Positions 26,166-35,165 of a stretch of 64,000 nt of DNA are shown here, one piece after another. The notes under the pieces are model-generated. The model had not been told where the DNA came from and did no database searches. It saw nothing but the letters and a program-made list of their open reading frames with translations. Every line of letters begins with the position of its first letter. Positions within the stretch are counted from its first letter, which is position 1. The stretch is taken from contig JAQVXZ010000006.1 of NCBI GenBank assembly GCA_028708845.1, forward strand, positions 2,648 through 66,647, written 5' to 3'. This stretch comes from Bacteroidales bacterium. Its GTDB lineage: Bacteria > Bacteroidota > Bacteroidia > Bacteroidales > P3. The translations under genes and the position numbers were made by a program.

Positions 26166-26969
26166 ATGAAAAAGCAATCTTTTGTAAAGTATCACGGAAC
26201 AGGAAATGACTTTATCCTAATTGATAATAGGAAAAACGATTTCAAACTAACCGATAAAGAAATACAGCTAATCTGTGATAGAAACTTTGGAGTTGGATCT
26301 GATGGATTAATTCTTTTAGAGAATGTTGTTGGAGCTGATTTCCAAATGGTTTTTTATAATCCTGATGCTACAAAAGATATGATGTGTGGTAATGGCGGAA
26401 GATGTATTGTTGCATTTGCTAATAGCTTAGGCATAATAGGGAATAAAACAAGTTTTCTTGCACCAGACGGAATGCATTATGCGGAAATCGCTGAAAATAA
26501 AGACAATAAAACAAATGTCAAACTAAGTCTTTTAGATACAGATAAGATAATAGAATATTCAGATGGGCAGTTTCTAAATACAGGGACTGCTCATTTTGTT
26601 TCTTTTGTTAAAGACCTTACAGACCTTGATGTTATTACAAAAGGAAAAGAAATTCGTCATGATAAACGCTTCGAAGCAATTAAAGGCACCAATGCTAACT
26701 TTGTTGAAATAATTAGCAAAGATAATCTAAGTATTAGAACATTTGAAAGGGGAGTGGAGGGTGAAACCCTTGCTTGTGGAACAGGAATAACAGCCTCTGC
26801 AATTGCTTATGTTGATAGATATAGTTTATCACAAAGTCCTATAATAGTTAATTCAAGAGGTGGAGTGCTGAAAGTTTATTACACTAAAACAAAAGAAAAC
26901 AAGTACACCAATATATTTCTTGAAGGATTAGCCGAAAAAACCTTTGAAGGAGTGTTTTACTTTAATTAA
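26166..26969 (+). CDS. dapF: diaminopimelate epimerase
   Basis: The 267-residue enzyme interconverts LL- and meso-diaminopimelate for peptidoglycan and lysine. The two catalytic cysteines are C74 (MMCGNGGRC) and C204 (LACGTGITA), and the N-terminal FVKYHGTGNDFILID is typical. The ATG at 26166 is one base after the porin stop and is preferred over an upstream in-frame codon inside the porin gene. Its stop codon overlaps the first unit of a repeat array. Confidence 0.95.
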   Translation: MKKQSFVKYHGTGNDFILIDNRKNDFKLTDKEIQLICDRNFGVGSDGLILLENVVGADFQMVFYNPDATKDMMCGNGGRCIVAFANSLGIIGNKTSFLAPDGMHYAEIAENKDNKTNVKLSLLDTDKIIEYSDGQFLNTGTAHFVSFVKDLTDLDVITKGKEIRHDKRFEAIKGTNANFVEIISKDNLSIRTFERGVEGETLACGTGITASAIAYVDRYSLSQSPIIVNSRGGVLKVYYTKTKENKYTNIFLEGLAEKTFEGVFYFN

Positions 26970-27072
26970 AACGAAGATCTACGAAATTAAAACGAAGAAA
27001 GGATTTACTGAAACGAAGAGTTAGCGGCGTGAAACGAAGAAAGGATTTACTGAAACGAAGAGTTAATTCTTA
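26968..27072. repeat. 21-bp array, 5 units, filling the dapF/trkH convergent gap
   Basis: Units start at 26968, 26989, 27010, 27031 and 27052, all exactly 21 bp, each beginning AAAACGAAG or GAAACGAAG followed by 12 variable bases. Units 2 and 4 share AAGGATTTACT in the variable half. The first unit begins within the dapF stop codon, and the last covers the trkH stop codon at 27063-27065. No hairpin terminator is present, so the array is the only feature in this gap. Confidence 0.9.
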
Positions 27073-28529
27073 GTCCAAATAGTCTTAGAAAACATTGCAA
27101 TAAATGAGTAGATTTCTAAGCGACCAATCATCATTAAGAGCATTAAAGTAGTTTTTGAACCTATGTTTAGGGATTCGTATGTTACCTCTGGCGACATATA
27201 ACCAATAACTGGTCCAATATTACTTATGTTTGCTGCCGACATTGCAATGGAAGGCACAAATTCATTACCAAAAAGTGTTAGGGCAAAGGCTCCCATAATA
27301 AATATTATAAGGTAGAGGAAGAAGAAACCAAAGACAAGATTTGTAGCCTCATCAACCAAAACAATTTTATTATATCTTATTGGTATTATTGCTCTTGGGT
27401 GAAACATCCTCTTAAAGGAGTTATTAGCGTATTTGAAAAGAATTATTAGTCTAATTATCTTTAAACCAGTGCTAGATGATGAACTACAACCCCCAATAAA
27501 CATTAGAAGAAGGAGCAAGGTTGAGATAAATAATCCGAAGTTTTGTGCCTCTGGAAGATAATAACCTGTTGTTGTAACGACAGAAACTATATGTAGTAAT
27601 GCAACTCTAAAGCTTTTTTCAATCTCGTAACTGCTTAGGAAAAACAGAGAGCTAAATAATATAATTGTTCCAATAAGAATAATTAATAGATATACTCTTG
27701 TCTGCTCGTCACGAAACACTTTTCCCCATTTTCCTTTAATAAGCCAGTAAAGTAGAACATAACTTATTCCTGAAAACAACATTATCCCTGTTAGGACGTA
27801 TTGGGTGTAGGCAGAAAAGTCTCCTATATTTGTATTGGAAGTTGAGAAGCCTCCCGTTGAAACAGCTCCAAAGCTATGGCAAATGGCAGTAAATAAATCC
27901 ATCTCCCCAAATGTTAGAAGACTTATTGAAATAATGGTTAATCCAACATATATATATATTATCTTAAGTACAGAATCTTTAATATGTGGACGTACTTTTT
28001 CTTTGTCTAGTGAGGTAAACTCTGCATTGAAAAGGTAATTGGAACCGTTCTTATAGTTTTTTAGTAATAAAATAACAATTAGGGTTAAGCCCATTCCTCC
28101 AATCCACTGTGTTAATGCTCTCCATATTAGTATGCTTTTGGGTATTATATCTAAGTCGTATAGTATTGTTGAGCCTGTTGTTGTTAGTCCAGAAAAGGCT
28201 TCGAATAAGGCATTAATAGGGTTTTGAAAATAGATTGGGCTTAGCAAATAGGGAAGGGCAGCTATAAAAGGAGAAACAAACCAAATTAATCCTACAATAA
28301 TTCTACCATCCTTTTTTGTTAGGTATTGGGGGTAGTTTTTATTGAAAAATATTAGAGAGAATCCCAAAACAAGGGAAAATCCAACACTAAATGAAAAAGC
28401 TAAAATAGTAGGTTCTTTATTTACTATGGCTAAAATTAAAGGAATAGTCATGCTAAAGCCAATAAAGTTAATTACTAGCCCAAGAATATACTGGAAGAAC
28501 CTATAATTAAAACGGTTTCTTAAAGGCAT
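27063..28529 (-). CDS. trkH: potassium uptake protein TrkH
   Basis: The 488-residue inner-membrane protein forms the ion path of the Trk system. Repeated pore motifs of the M1-P-M2 type are visible: AFSGLTTTGSTILYD, SFGAVSTGGFSTSN, SVVTTTGYY and SAANISNIGPVIGY. A serine-rich GGCSSSSSTGLK segment lies at the third pore-helix junction. Its start codon overlaps the trkA stop by one base (TAATG), so the two are translationally coupled. Confidence 0.93.
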   Translation of the reverse strand: MPLRNRFNYRFFQYILGLVINFIGFSMTIPLILAIVNKEPTILAFSFSVGFSLVLGFSLIFFNKNYPQYLTKKDGRIIVGLIWFVSPFIAALPYLLSPIYFQNPINALFEAFSGLTTTGSTILYDLDIIPKSILIWRALTQWIGGMGLTLIVILLLKNYKNGSNYLFNAEFTSLDKEKVRPHIKDSVLKIIYIYVGLTIISISLLTFGEMDLFTAICHSFGAVSTGGFSTSNTNIGDFSAYTQYVLTGIMLFSGISYVLLYWLIKGKWGKVFRDEQTRVYLLIILIGTIILFSSLFFLSSYEIEKSFRVALLHIVSVVTTTGYYLPEAQNFGLFISTLLLLLMFIGGCSSSSSTGLKIIRLIILFKYANNSFKRMFHPRAIIPIRYNKIVLVDEATNLVFGFFFLYLIIFIMGAFALTLFGNEFVPSIAMSAANISNIGPVIGYMSPEVTYESLNIGSKTTLMLLMMIGRLEIYSFIAMFSKTIWTKN

Positions 28530-29869
28530 TAACTTAGTAGTTTAAGAAGTTTTTCTGTTGATTCTGGAATTGTAAACGCTACAACCTTATCATTATATTC
28601 AATCTGGGTTTCTCCATTTGCAATTATAGCCTTGCCATTTCTAACTAATCCACCAATGTTTACTCCCTCTGGGAATTTAATATCCTTTAATTGCTTTTTG
28701 GTTATCGGTGAACCTTTCTTTGCAATAAGTTCAACAACTTCTGCATCTATTCCAGAAAGCCATTTCGAAGATGTTATTTCTCCACCCAAGGTAAAACGAG
28801 TGATATAGTTTGCTGTGATAAGTTTCTTATTTATAATTGTATCTATACCTATATCTTGAGACACATCAATATAGTTAAGGTTTTCAACAAGTGCTATTGT
28901 CTTTTTCACTCCTTGACGATGTGCATAAAGACAAGCCATAATATTAGTTTCTGTTGATTGGGTTAGTGCAATAAAAGCATCTGTTTCGTTTATTCCTTCG
29001 TCTTGAAGCAAAGAAACATCACTACCATTACCATTTATTATCATCACATCATCAAACTCATTAGCCAAACGATTACAGCGCTCAATGTTTTGTTCAATTA
29101 TTTTGATATTAACCTTATCATGAAGATTAATAGCTGCCCTTCTTCCGATTCTTCCTCCCCCAACAATTATTGCATTCTTTATACTATGGTCTTCTTTGCC
29201 TCCCAATTGTTTTATTTTATTCACGCTATCAGGTCTTGCAATAAGATAAACCAAGTCATTAATCATATATGTTTCATCTCCCTTAGGAATAATGGTTCTT
29301 CCTTTCCTAATAATACAAACTGTCCTTATGCCTAAATTAGGATGCTCTTTTGCAACTTCAATCAAAGTTTTGTTTATAACTAAGGATTTTTGATCAACTC
29401 TAAACATATATATGCATAGAAGTCCATTAGAAAAATCAAAAAGTTCGGTTGCAACATTCCTTGTAAGTAGGTTAGATATTTCCTTTGCAGCAATTTTCTC
29501 TGGGCAAACCAGTTCATCAACTCCCATTCCCTTAAACATTCCTTTGTTAATGTCGTTGAGGTATTCCTGTGTATTAACCCTAGCGATGGTTCTTTTTGCA
29601 CCCAATCTCTTTCCAAGCATACAGGTTATTATATTGATACTTTCCTCATGAAGAACTGAAATTAATAAATCAGCATTTGCAACATCTGCCTCACGTAAGG
29701 TCTGAAGAGATGTGGAGTTACCTGCAATTGTAAGAAGGTCAGAGTCTGCTTCAAGCATTTTTAGTAGTTCCGAGTTCGGGTCAACAACAGTTATGTTGTG
29801 TTTAACCTTAGAAAGAGAGCGAGCTAAATGAAAGCCCACCTCACCATCACCTGCAATAACAATATTCAT
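28529..29869 (-). CDS. trkA: Trk potassium uptake regulatory subunit TrkA
   Basis: The 446-residue cytoplasmic protein carries two RCK units, each an NAD-binding Rossmann fold (IVIAGDGEVGFHLA at the start and IIVGGGRIGRRAAINL near residue 230) followed by a TrkA-C ligand domain. It gates TrkH in response to nucleotides. It is the first gene of the trkAH operon, with a -7 element at 29894-29901. Confidence 0.93.
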   Translation of the reverse strand: MNIVIAGDGEVGFHLARSLSKVKHNITVVDPNSELLKMLEADSDLLTIAGNSTSLQTLREADVANADLLISVLHEESINIITCMLGKRLGAKRTIARVNTQEYLNDINKGMFKGMGVDELVCPEKIAAKEISNLLTRNVATELFDFSNGLLCIYMFRVDQKSLVINKTLIEVAKEHPNLGIRTVCIIRKGRTIIPKGDETYMINDLVYLIARPDSVNKIKQLGGKEDHSIKNAIIVGGGRIGRRAAINLHDKVNIKIIEQNIERCNRLANEFDDVMIINGNGSDVSLLQDEGINETDAFIALTQSTETNIMACLYAHRQGVKKTIALVENLNYIDVSQDIGIDTIINKKLITANYITRFTLGGEITSSKWLSGIDAEVVELIAKKGSPITKKQLKDIKFPEGVNIGGLVRNGKAIIANGETQIEYNDKVVAFTIPESTEKLLKLLS

Positions 29870-29893
29870 AATGGGATATTAGCATTAATAAAA

Positions 29894-29901
29894 CAAAAAT
29901 A
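29894..29901 (-). promoter_or_regulatory. -7 element of the trkA-trkH operon
   Basis: Minus-strand TATTTTTG, 24 bp before the trkA start. A TTTG lies at 29917-29920, 15 bp upstream, which is closer than usual. Confidence 0.5.
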
Positions 29902-29935
29902 CATGTTTTTCCACTGCAAAGTTAATATATTTTTT

Positions 29936-29943
29936 TAAATTTG
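29936..29943 (+). promoter_or_regulatory. -7 element of the kbl-tdh operon
   Basis: TAAATTTG, 74 bp before the kbl start codon. No exact -33 box is seen. Confidence 0.45.
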
Positions 29944-30017
29944 CAGATTATTACGGTGAGAAAACTACTTATCGCAAGGGTTTGAAAATTATTAATATTT
30001 ATAAATAACAAATTACT

Positions 30018-31208
30018 ATGTACGAAAAGTTTCAAAACTTCCTACAATCAGAAATAGCAGGAATTAAAGACGCTGGTCTTTACAAAAACGAAAGAATTAT
30101 TATCACCCCTCAGTCATCATCAATTAAGACAGCTGAGGCAGGTGATGTGTTAAACTTCTGTGCAAACAACTACCTTGGATTATCTGACAACCAAGAAATA
30201 ATGGATGCTGCAAAGAAAGCAATGGACGAAAGAGGTTTCGGTATGAGCTCTGTACGTTTTATTTGCGGAACACAAGACTTGCATAAAGAATTAGAAGCAA
30301 CTATATCTAAATTCTTCGGAACAGAAGATACAATATTGTATGCTGCTTGTTTTGATGCTAATGGTGGAGTTTTCGAACCATTATTAGGAGCAGAAGATGC
30401 AGTGATTTCAGATGCACTTAACCACGCTTCAATTATTGATGGAGTTCGTTTATGTAAGGCACAACGTTTCCGTTATGCAAATGCAGATATGGCTGATCTT
30501 GAAAAACAACTTATTGATGCTAAGGATTGCCGTTTCAAATTAATTGTTACCGACGGAGTTTTCTCAATGGACGGTAACGTTGCACCACTTGACAAAATCT
30601 ATGCTCTTGCTCAAAAATATGATGCAATGGTTATGGTTGATGAGTCTCACTCAGCAGGAGTTTGTGGAAGAACAGGTCGTGGAACAACAGAACTCTTTAA
30701 CCTTATTGGTAAAGTAGAAATCATAACAGGAACACTAGGTAAAGCATTTGGTGGAGCAATAGGTGGATTTACAACAGGAAAGAGAGAGATAATAGAAATG
30801 TTACGTCAACGTTCTCGTCCTTATCTTTTCTCTAATTCAATCCCTCCAATGATTGCAGCAGCAGGAATTGCAACCTTTAACCTTATTGAAAAAACAAATA
30901 CACTTCAAGATAAGCTACACGCCAATACTGAGTATTTCGTTAATAAAATGAAAGAAGCAGGTTTCGATATCAAACCAACACAATCAGCAATTTGTGCAGT
31001 AATGCTATATGATGCAAAACTATCACAAGAAGTTGCAGCACGTTTACAAGAAGAAGGAATATTTGTTACAGGATTCTTCTTCCCAGTAGTACCAAAAGGA
31101 CAAGCAAGAATTCGTGTTCAAGTTTCAGCAGGACATGACAGAGCTCAATTAGACAAATGTATTGCAGCCTTCACTAAAGTTGGAAAAGAATTAGGAGTTT
31201 TGAAATAG
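30018..31208 (+). CDS. kbl: glycine C-acetyltransferase (2-amino-3-ketobutyrate CoA ligase)
   Basis: The 396-residue PLP enzyme splits 2-amino-3-ketobutyrate with CoA into glycine and acetyl-CoA. The PLP lysine is K242 in TGTLGKAFGG; FCANNYLGLSDN and the DESHSAGVCGRTGRG stretch are typical of the alpha-oxoamine synthase family. Tdh follows 26 bp later, so the operon encodes both steps of threonine breakdown and yields acetyl-CoA that the ADP-forming synthetase in this window could use. Confidence 0.95.
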   Translation: MYEKFQNFLQSEIAGIKDAGLYKNERIIITPQSSSIKTAEAGDVLNFCANNYLGLSDNQEIMDAAKKAMDERGFGMSSVRFICGTQDLHKELEATISKFFGTEDTILYAACFDANGGVFEPLLGAEDAVISDALNHASIIDGVRLCKAQRFRYANADMADLEKQLIDAKDCRFKLIVTDGVFSMDGNVAPLDKIYALAQKYDAMVMVDESHSAGVCGRTGRGTTELFNLIGKVEIITGTLGKAFGGAIGGFTTGKREIIEMLRQRSRPYLFSNSIPPMIAAAGIATFNLIEKTNTLQDKLHANTEYFVNKMKEAGFDIKPTQSAICAVMLYDAKLSQEVAARLQEEGIFVTGFFFPVVPKGQARIRVQVSAGHDRAQLDKCIAAFTKVGKELGVLK

Positions 31209-31234
31209 GAACAAGTAAGAGAAAAAAATAAACA

Positions 31235-32188
31235 ATGAAAAACATATTAGTATTAGGTTCAGGAGGACAAATAGGTTCTGAATTAACGATGCGATTAAGA
31301 GAAGTTTACGGACAAAATAACGTAGTTGCAACCGATATCAGACTGCCACTTCCAGAAAGAATAATGCAATCAGGTCCAGTAGAACAATGCGACGCAACAA
31401 AGGCTAACGAAATAGCAGCAATAGTAAAGAAATACAAAATTGATACTATTTATAATTTAGTAGCAATTCTTTCTGCAACAGCCGAAAACAACCCAATCTT
31501 AGGTTGGAATGTTGGAATGGGAGCAATACTTAATTGCTTGGAAGTTTCAAGAGAATACAATTGTGGAATCTTTACTCCAAGTTCAATAGGAGCATTTGGA
31601 TCTTCAACCCCACAAGATGGAACCCCACAAGACACAATACAAAGACCAAACACCATATACGGAGTAACAAAAGTTGCAGGAGAATTACTATCTGACTATT
31701 ACTTCGAACGCTTTGGAGTAGATGCTCGTTCGGTAAGATATCCAGGACTTATATCCAACGTAACCCTTCCTGGGGGAGGAACAACCGACTATGCAGTAGA
31801 GATTTACTATGCAGCAGTTAAGGGAGAAAAGTTCTACTGCCCATTAAAGAAAGGTACTCAATTAGATATGATGTATATGCCAGACGCATTGGATGCTGCA
31901 ATAAACATAATGGAGGCAGATCCAACAAAGCTTATACATAGAAATTCATTCAATATAACAGCAATGAACTTTGATCCAGAAGCAATTTACAATGAAATCA
32001 AAAAACATAAGCCAGACTTTGTTATGGAATATAAGTTTGATGAAATCAGACAGAAGATTGCAGACTCATGGCCTAATTGGATGGATGATACTTGTGCAAG
32101 AGAAGAATGGGGTTTCAAACCTAAGTTCAACCTTGAAAGCACAACAATAGATATGCTAGATAAACTATCTAAGAAGCTTTTAAAATAG
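31235..32188 (+). CDS. tdh: L-threonine 3-dehydrogenase, extended-SDR type
   Basis: The 317-residue NAD enzyme oxidises threonine to 2-amino-3-ketobutyrate, the substrate of Kbl. It is the short-chain (epimerase-like) kind, not the zinc type: LGSGGQIGSEL at the N-terminus, the YGVTK catalytic pair (Tyr-x-x-x-Lys), RYPGLIS, and GGGTTDYAVEIYYAAVKG. Pairing with kbl makes the assignment secure. Confidence 0.93.
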   Translation: MKNILVLGSGGQIGSELTMRLREVYGQNNVVATDIRLPLPERIMQSGPVEQCDATKANEIAAIVKKYKIDTIYNLVAILSATAENNPILGWNVGMGAILNCLEVSREYNCGIFTPSSIGAFGSSTPQDGTPQDTIQRPNTIYGVTKVAGELLSDYYFERFGVDARSVRYPGLISNVTLPGGGTTDYAVEIYYAAVKGEKFYCPLKKGTQLDMMYMPDALDAAINIMEADPTKLIHRNSFNITAMNFDPEAIYNEIKKHKPDFVMEYKFDEIRQKIADSWPNWMDDTCAREEWGFKPKFNLESTTIDMLDKLSKKLLK

Positions 32189-32222
32189 ATATTTTCTACT
32201 AAGAAAAAACTCTAAAACAATT

Positions 32223-32284
32223 GACTCGTTCTAAACTAATGGTTATATAATTAACTATTATTTGGAACGAGTCTTTTTTTCTTT
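32223..32284 (+). terminator. rho-independent terminator of kbl-tdh
   Basis: GACTCGTTC (32223-32231) pairs with GAACGAGTC (32265-32273). Within the loop TAATGGTTA and TAACTATTA can pair further. At least seven T follow from 32274. Confidence 0.9.
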
Positions 32285-32317
32285 GAAATAGAATTCCTAA
32301 AACTAAGTATTATTTTC

Positions 32318-32447
32318 GTAACCTGCCACCTTACTACTAGTAACCTGCCACCTTACTCGAGTAACCTGCCACCTTACTATAAGTAACCTGCCACCTTACA
32401 TAATTAAGTCTTTGTTTTGCTAAACTAAAACGCTGATTTATAAGTTT
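32318..32447. repeat. composite 3'-end array: four 21-22-mers plus two GAAAC-type 21-mers
   Basis: Units sharing GTAACCTGCCACCTTAC start at 32318, 32340, 32361 and 32383 (steps 22, 21, 22), each bounded by the inverted arms AGTAA and TTACT. They are followed by two 21-mers of the common type, 32406-32426 (AAGTC-N3-GTTTT-N8) and 32427-32447 (AAAAC-N3-GATTT-N8). It lies between the tdh terminator and the rpoD 3' end. Confidence 0.85.
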
Positions 32448-32557
32448 ATTACTTGATATTACAAAACTTATTATTGATAATTATATACTAATACATTTAT
32501 CTATATTTATCTTGGTAAATAATGATAGTTGTAGGGCAGATAATTATGAATTATTGC

Positions 32558-33418
32558 TTATAGATATGATTGCAATTGCTCGGTTTGGGCTTTTTCTTTT
32601 AACCTTTTAATTGCTCTATCCTTAATTTGCCTAACTCTTTCTTTTGTAAGGTTGAAATGAACGGCAACTTCGTCTAATGTGTAGCCATGGCTTTTTCCTA
32701 TTCCAAAAAACAATGAAATAATCTCTCTTTCTCTTTGGTTTAGGATTGAAAGGCAGCGTGATATTTCTGCCGAAAGACTATCTTGCATTACCTTTTTGTC
32801 GGTTCCTTCTGCTGAATCGTCTTGGTAAATATCAATTAGGTTAATCTCTTCGTCCTCAGTGACAGGAGCATCCATTGATACTGCTTTATAAGATACTGAA
32901 ATAAGGTCGCTTAGTTTCTCTCTTGAAGTTTCTAAGGTTTCAGAAAGCTCATCTAGGGTAGGGCTGCGTTCTAGTTTTTGTTCTAATATTGAAGTTTCTT
33001 TCTTAATTCTGTTTATAGCTCCAACCTGATTTAAAGGCAGTCTAATAATCCGGCTTTGTTCTGCAAGGGCTTGAAGGATAGCTTGACGTATCCACCAAAC
33101 AGCATAGGAAATAAACTTAAAACCTCTGGTTTCATCAAAACGTTTAGCAGCTTTTATAAGACCAAGATTACCTTCATTTATTAAGTCAGGAAGACTTAGA
33201 CCCTGGTTTTGATATTGTTTAGCAACAGAAATAACAAAACGAAGGTTTGCCTTAACAAGTTTGTCTAAGGCTTCTTGATCGCCATTCTTAATTCTTTGTG
33301 CAAGTAGAACTTCTTCCTCTGCGCTAATCATTTCTTCTCTGCCAACATCTTGAAGAAACTTATCCAAAGAACTAATTTGTCTGTTTGTAATAGTTTTGGC
33401 AATTTTTAATTGTCTCAT
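32558..33418 (-). CDS. rpoD: primary RNA polymerase sigma factor RpoD
   Basis: At 286 residues this is the short Bacteroidota form of sigma-70, lacking region 1.1. Regions 1.2 (DKFLQDVGREEMISAEEEVLLAQRI), 2 (NLRFVISVAKQYQNQGLSLPDLINEGNLGLIKAAKRFDETRGFKFISYAVWWIRQAI), 3 and 4 (REREIISLFFGIGKSHGYTLDEVAVHFNLTKERVRQIKDRAIKRL) are complete. It recognises the TTTG/TAnnTTTG promoters seen across the window. A -7 element lies at 33473-33480. Confidence 0.93.
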   Translation of the reverse strand: MRQLKIAKTITNRQISSLDKFLQDVGREEMISAEEEVLLAQRIKNGDQEALDKLVKANLRFVISVAKQYQNQGLSLPDLINEGNLGLIKAAKRFDETRGFKFISYAVWWIRQAILQALAEQSRIIRLPLNQVGAINRIKKETSILEQKLERSPTLDELSETLETSREKLSDLISVSYKAVSMDAPVTEDEEINLIDIYQDDSAEGTDKKVMQDSLSAEISRCLSILNQREREIISLFFGIGKSHGYTLDEVAVHFNLTKERVRQIKDRAIKRLKEKAQTEQLQSYL

Positions 33419-33472
33419 AAACCCAATATTTGAATAAATCTACTGAAATAATAGACCTATTGTATTACGTTG

Positions 33473-33480
33473 CAAATGTA
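33473..33480 (-). promoter_or_regulatory. -7 element of rpoD
   Basis: Minus-strand TACATTTG, 55 bp before the start codon. No -33 match. Confidence 0.5.
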
Positions 33481-33547
33481 TATCAGAATTACTATGATTT
33501 TACATAGAGGATAAGAAAGTTATCAACGAGTTTTCAACATTCTATTT

Positions 33548-34909
33548 TTAAAGTACTAGAATAAAATAATACCTCCTATTATCGTTGGGATAGAACCCCT
33601 CAACTATTACCTTACCTTTTCTAGTGTTCAAAGCCTTTAAATCGCTAGTCTTAGTATTAGGATTTTTGTCAATGCTGGTTATGATAAAATTTTTCTTTAG
33701 TCCTATTCGAGCAAAAGGAGAGTTGTTTAGTTTTTCAATCATATAAGCATTTTCAATCCCATAATTCTTTTTCTCTTTCACAGAAAGCTCTCGAAGTTCT
33801 GCATTCAAAACATTAAATATATTCTTTTCTTCTTTTTTAATTATTGAAGTATCGCCCTTTTCATTAAGAAGCAAAACCTCTTTTTCATAAACCTTACCAT
33901 CTCTTTCATACTTAACAATAACCCTATCACCAGGAGAACTTTGAGCCAAGACTTCATTCATTTCAGAATAGTAATTAATATCTTTTTCTGCTATTTGAAT
34001 AATAATATCACCCTCCTTAAGTCCAGCTTTCATTGCAGAACCATTCTCTAAAACAGAAACAATATATACTCCATTTAAGTTTTTTATACCTTTCGTTTCT
34101 GCAAGCCTTGAATCTACCTCGGCAATACTAACTCCTAGGTAAGCAATTTGAGTAGTCCCATATCTTATTATATCGGAGGTTATCTTCCTAACAATATTAG
34201 AAGGAATTGCAAACGAATATCCAGCATAAGAACCAGTATTTGAAGCAATGGCTGTATTTATTCCAACTAGCTTTCCTTCCAAATCAACTAATGCACCACC
34301 ACTATTGCCTGGGTTAATTGCAGCATCGGTCTGAATAAAAGACTTTAAAGGGTTGTCATTCATCTTATTCCCTAAAATATTTAGGTTTCTAGCCTTAGCA
34401 CTAATGATTCCTGCTGTTACGGTTGAGCTTAGGTTGAAAGGGTTTCCAACGGCCAAAACCCATTGACCAATTTTTGATTTATCAGAATCTCCAAACTCAA
34501 CAATAGGTAGGTTTTCTGCTTCAATCTTTATTACGGCTAAGTCTGAAGATGCATCATTGCCAATAATTCTAGCCTTATAACGCCTTTTGTCGTTCAAAAT
34601 AACTTGAATGCTATCGGCATCTTGAACAACATGATTATTAGTAACAATATAACCATCCTGATGTATAATTACTCCTGAGCCAGAGGTTTGAAAGGTACGT
34701 GAACGTTGTTGAGGAATTAGAAATCCAAAGAAATCCTCATAGAAATTGGTCTGCTGAGCATAGTCGCATTGAATATGAACAACTGCATGAACGGTATGTT
34801 CTGCTGCTTGTGTGAAATCAATATTTTGGAAAGTTTGAGCCTTAGAATTATTAAAGCTCAATAATGTAATGATAATTAATAGAAGTGTTTTCTTTCTTAG
34901 AGTCTTCAT
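33548..34909 (-). CDS. periplasmic serine protease, DegP/HtrA family
   Basis: The 453-residue protein has a signal peptide (residues 1-24, ending NSKAQ), a trypsin-like domain with the triad H93 (TNNHVV), D123 (SSDLAVI) and S203 (PGNSGGALV), a PDZ domain (about 255-345) and a second, shorter PDZ-like region at the C-terminus (about 380-453). Such proteases degrade or refold damaged envelope proteins. It has no close operon partner. Confidence 0.92.
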   Translation of the reverse strand: MKTLRKKTLLLIIITLLSFNNSKAQTFQNIDFTQAAEHTVHAVVHIQCDYAQQTNFYEDFFGFLIPQQRSRTFQTSGSGVIIHQDGYIVTNNHVVQDADSIQVILNDKRRYKARIIGNDASSDLAVIKIEAENLPIVEFGDSDKSKIGQWVLAVGNPFNLSSTVTAGIISAKARNLNILGNKMNDNPLKSFIQTDAAINPGNSGGALVDLEGKLVGINTAIASNTGSYAGYSFAIPSNIVRKITSDIIRYGTTQIAYLGVSIAEVDSRLAETKGIKNLNGVYIVSVLENGSAMKAGLKEGDIIIQIAEKDINYYSEMNEVLAQSSPGDRVIVKYERDGKVYEKEVLLLNEKGDTSIIKKEEKNIFNVLNAELRELSVKEKKNYGIENAYMIEKLNNSPFARIGLKKNFIITSIDKNPNTKTSDLKALNTRKGKVIVEGFYPNDNRRYYFILVL

Positions 34910-35058
34910 AAGTTTTCGTTTTTAATTTAACCATTAATTTAATTCCATTGTTTTTTAAACACCTTATGATAACCTGAACGAAGAAAATGTATAATTATTT
35001 TTTGAAAACTAAATTTCTATGTTTTTTTAGATTTTACAATATTAAGAATCACTCAAAT

Positions 35059-35142
35059 GAAACGCTGTTTTAATTCCGTAGATCTTCGTTTCATTTTCTT
35101 AAAATGAAGAAATAATTCCGTGAAACGAAGATTCATTTTAGC
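35059..35142. repeat. 21-bp array, 4 GAAAC-type units
   Basis: Units start at 35059, 35080, 35101 and 35122, each 21 bp with arms 5-3-5 and an 8-nt spacer (GAAAC-GCT-GTTTT, AGATC-TTC-GTTTC, AAAAT-GAA-GAAAT, GAAAC-GAA-GATTC). It lies 23 bp beyond the stop of the ZIP transporter gene and about 150 bp upstream of the protease gene. No hairpin terminator is seen nearby. Confidence 0.85.
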
Positions 35143-35165
35143 CTTATAGGGAATGGTGTTTTTCC

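Larger units (their letters stand above)
32189..32557. other. 369-bp convergent gap between tdh and rpoD
   Basis: It holds a strong terminator (32223-32284) and a composite 21-22 bp array (32318-32447). The remaining 110 bp before the rpoD stop are AT-rich and show nothing recognisable. Confidence 0.7.

Noticed and set aside
26968-27072. CRISPR array
   Set aside because: The units contain GAAAC and GTTTC as many CRISPR repeats do, but they are adjacent 21-mers with no unique spacers of 25-40 nt, and no cas gene is present.
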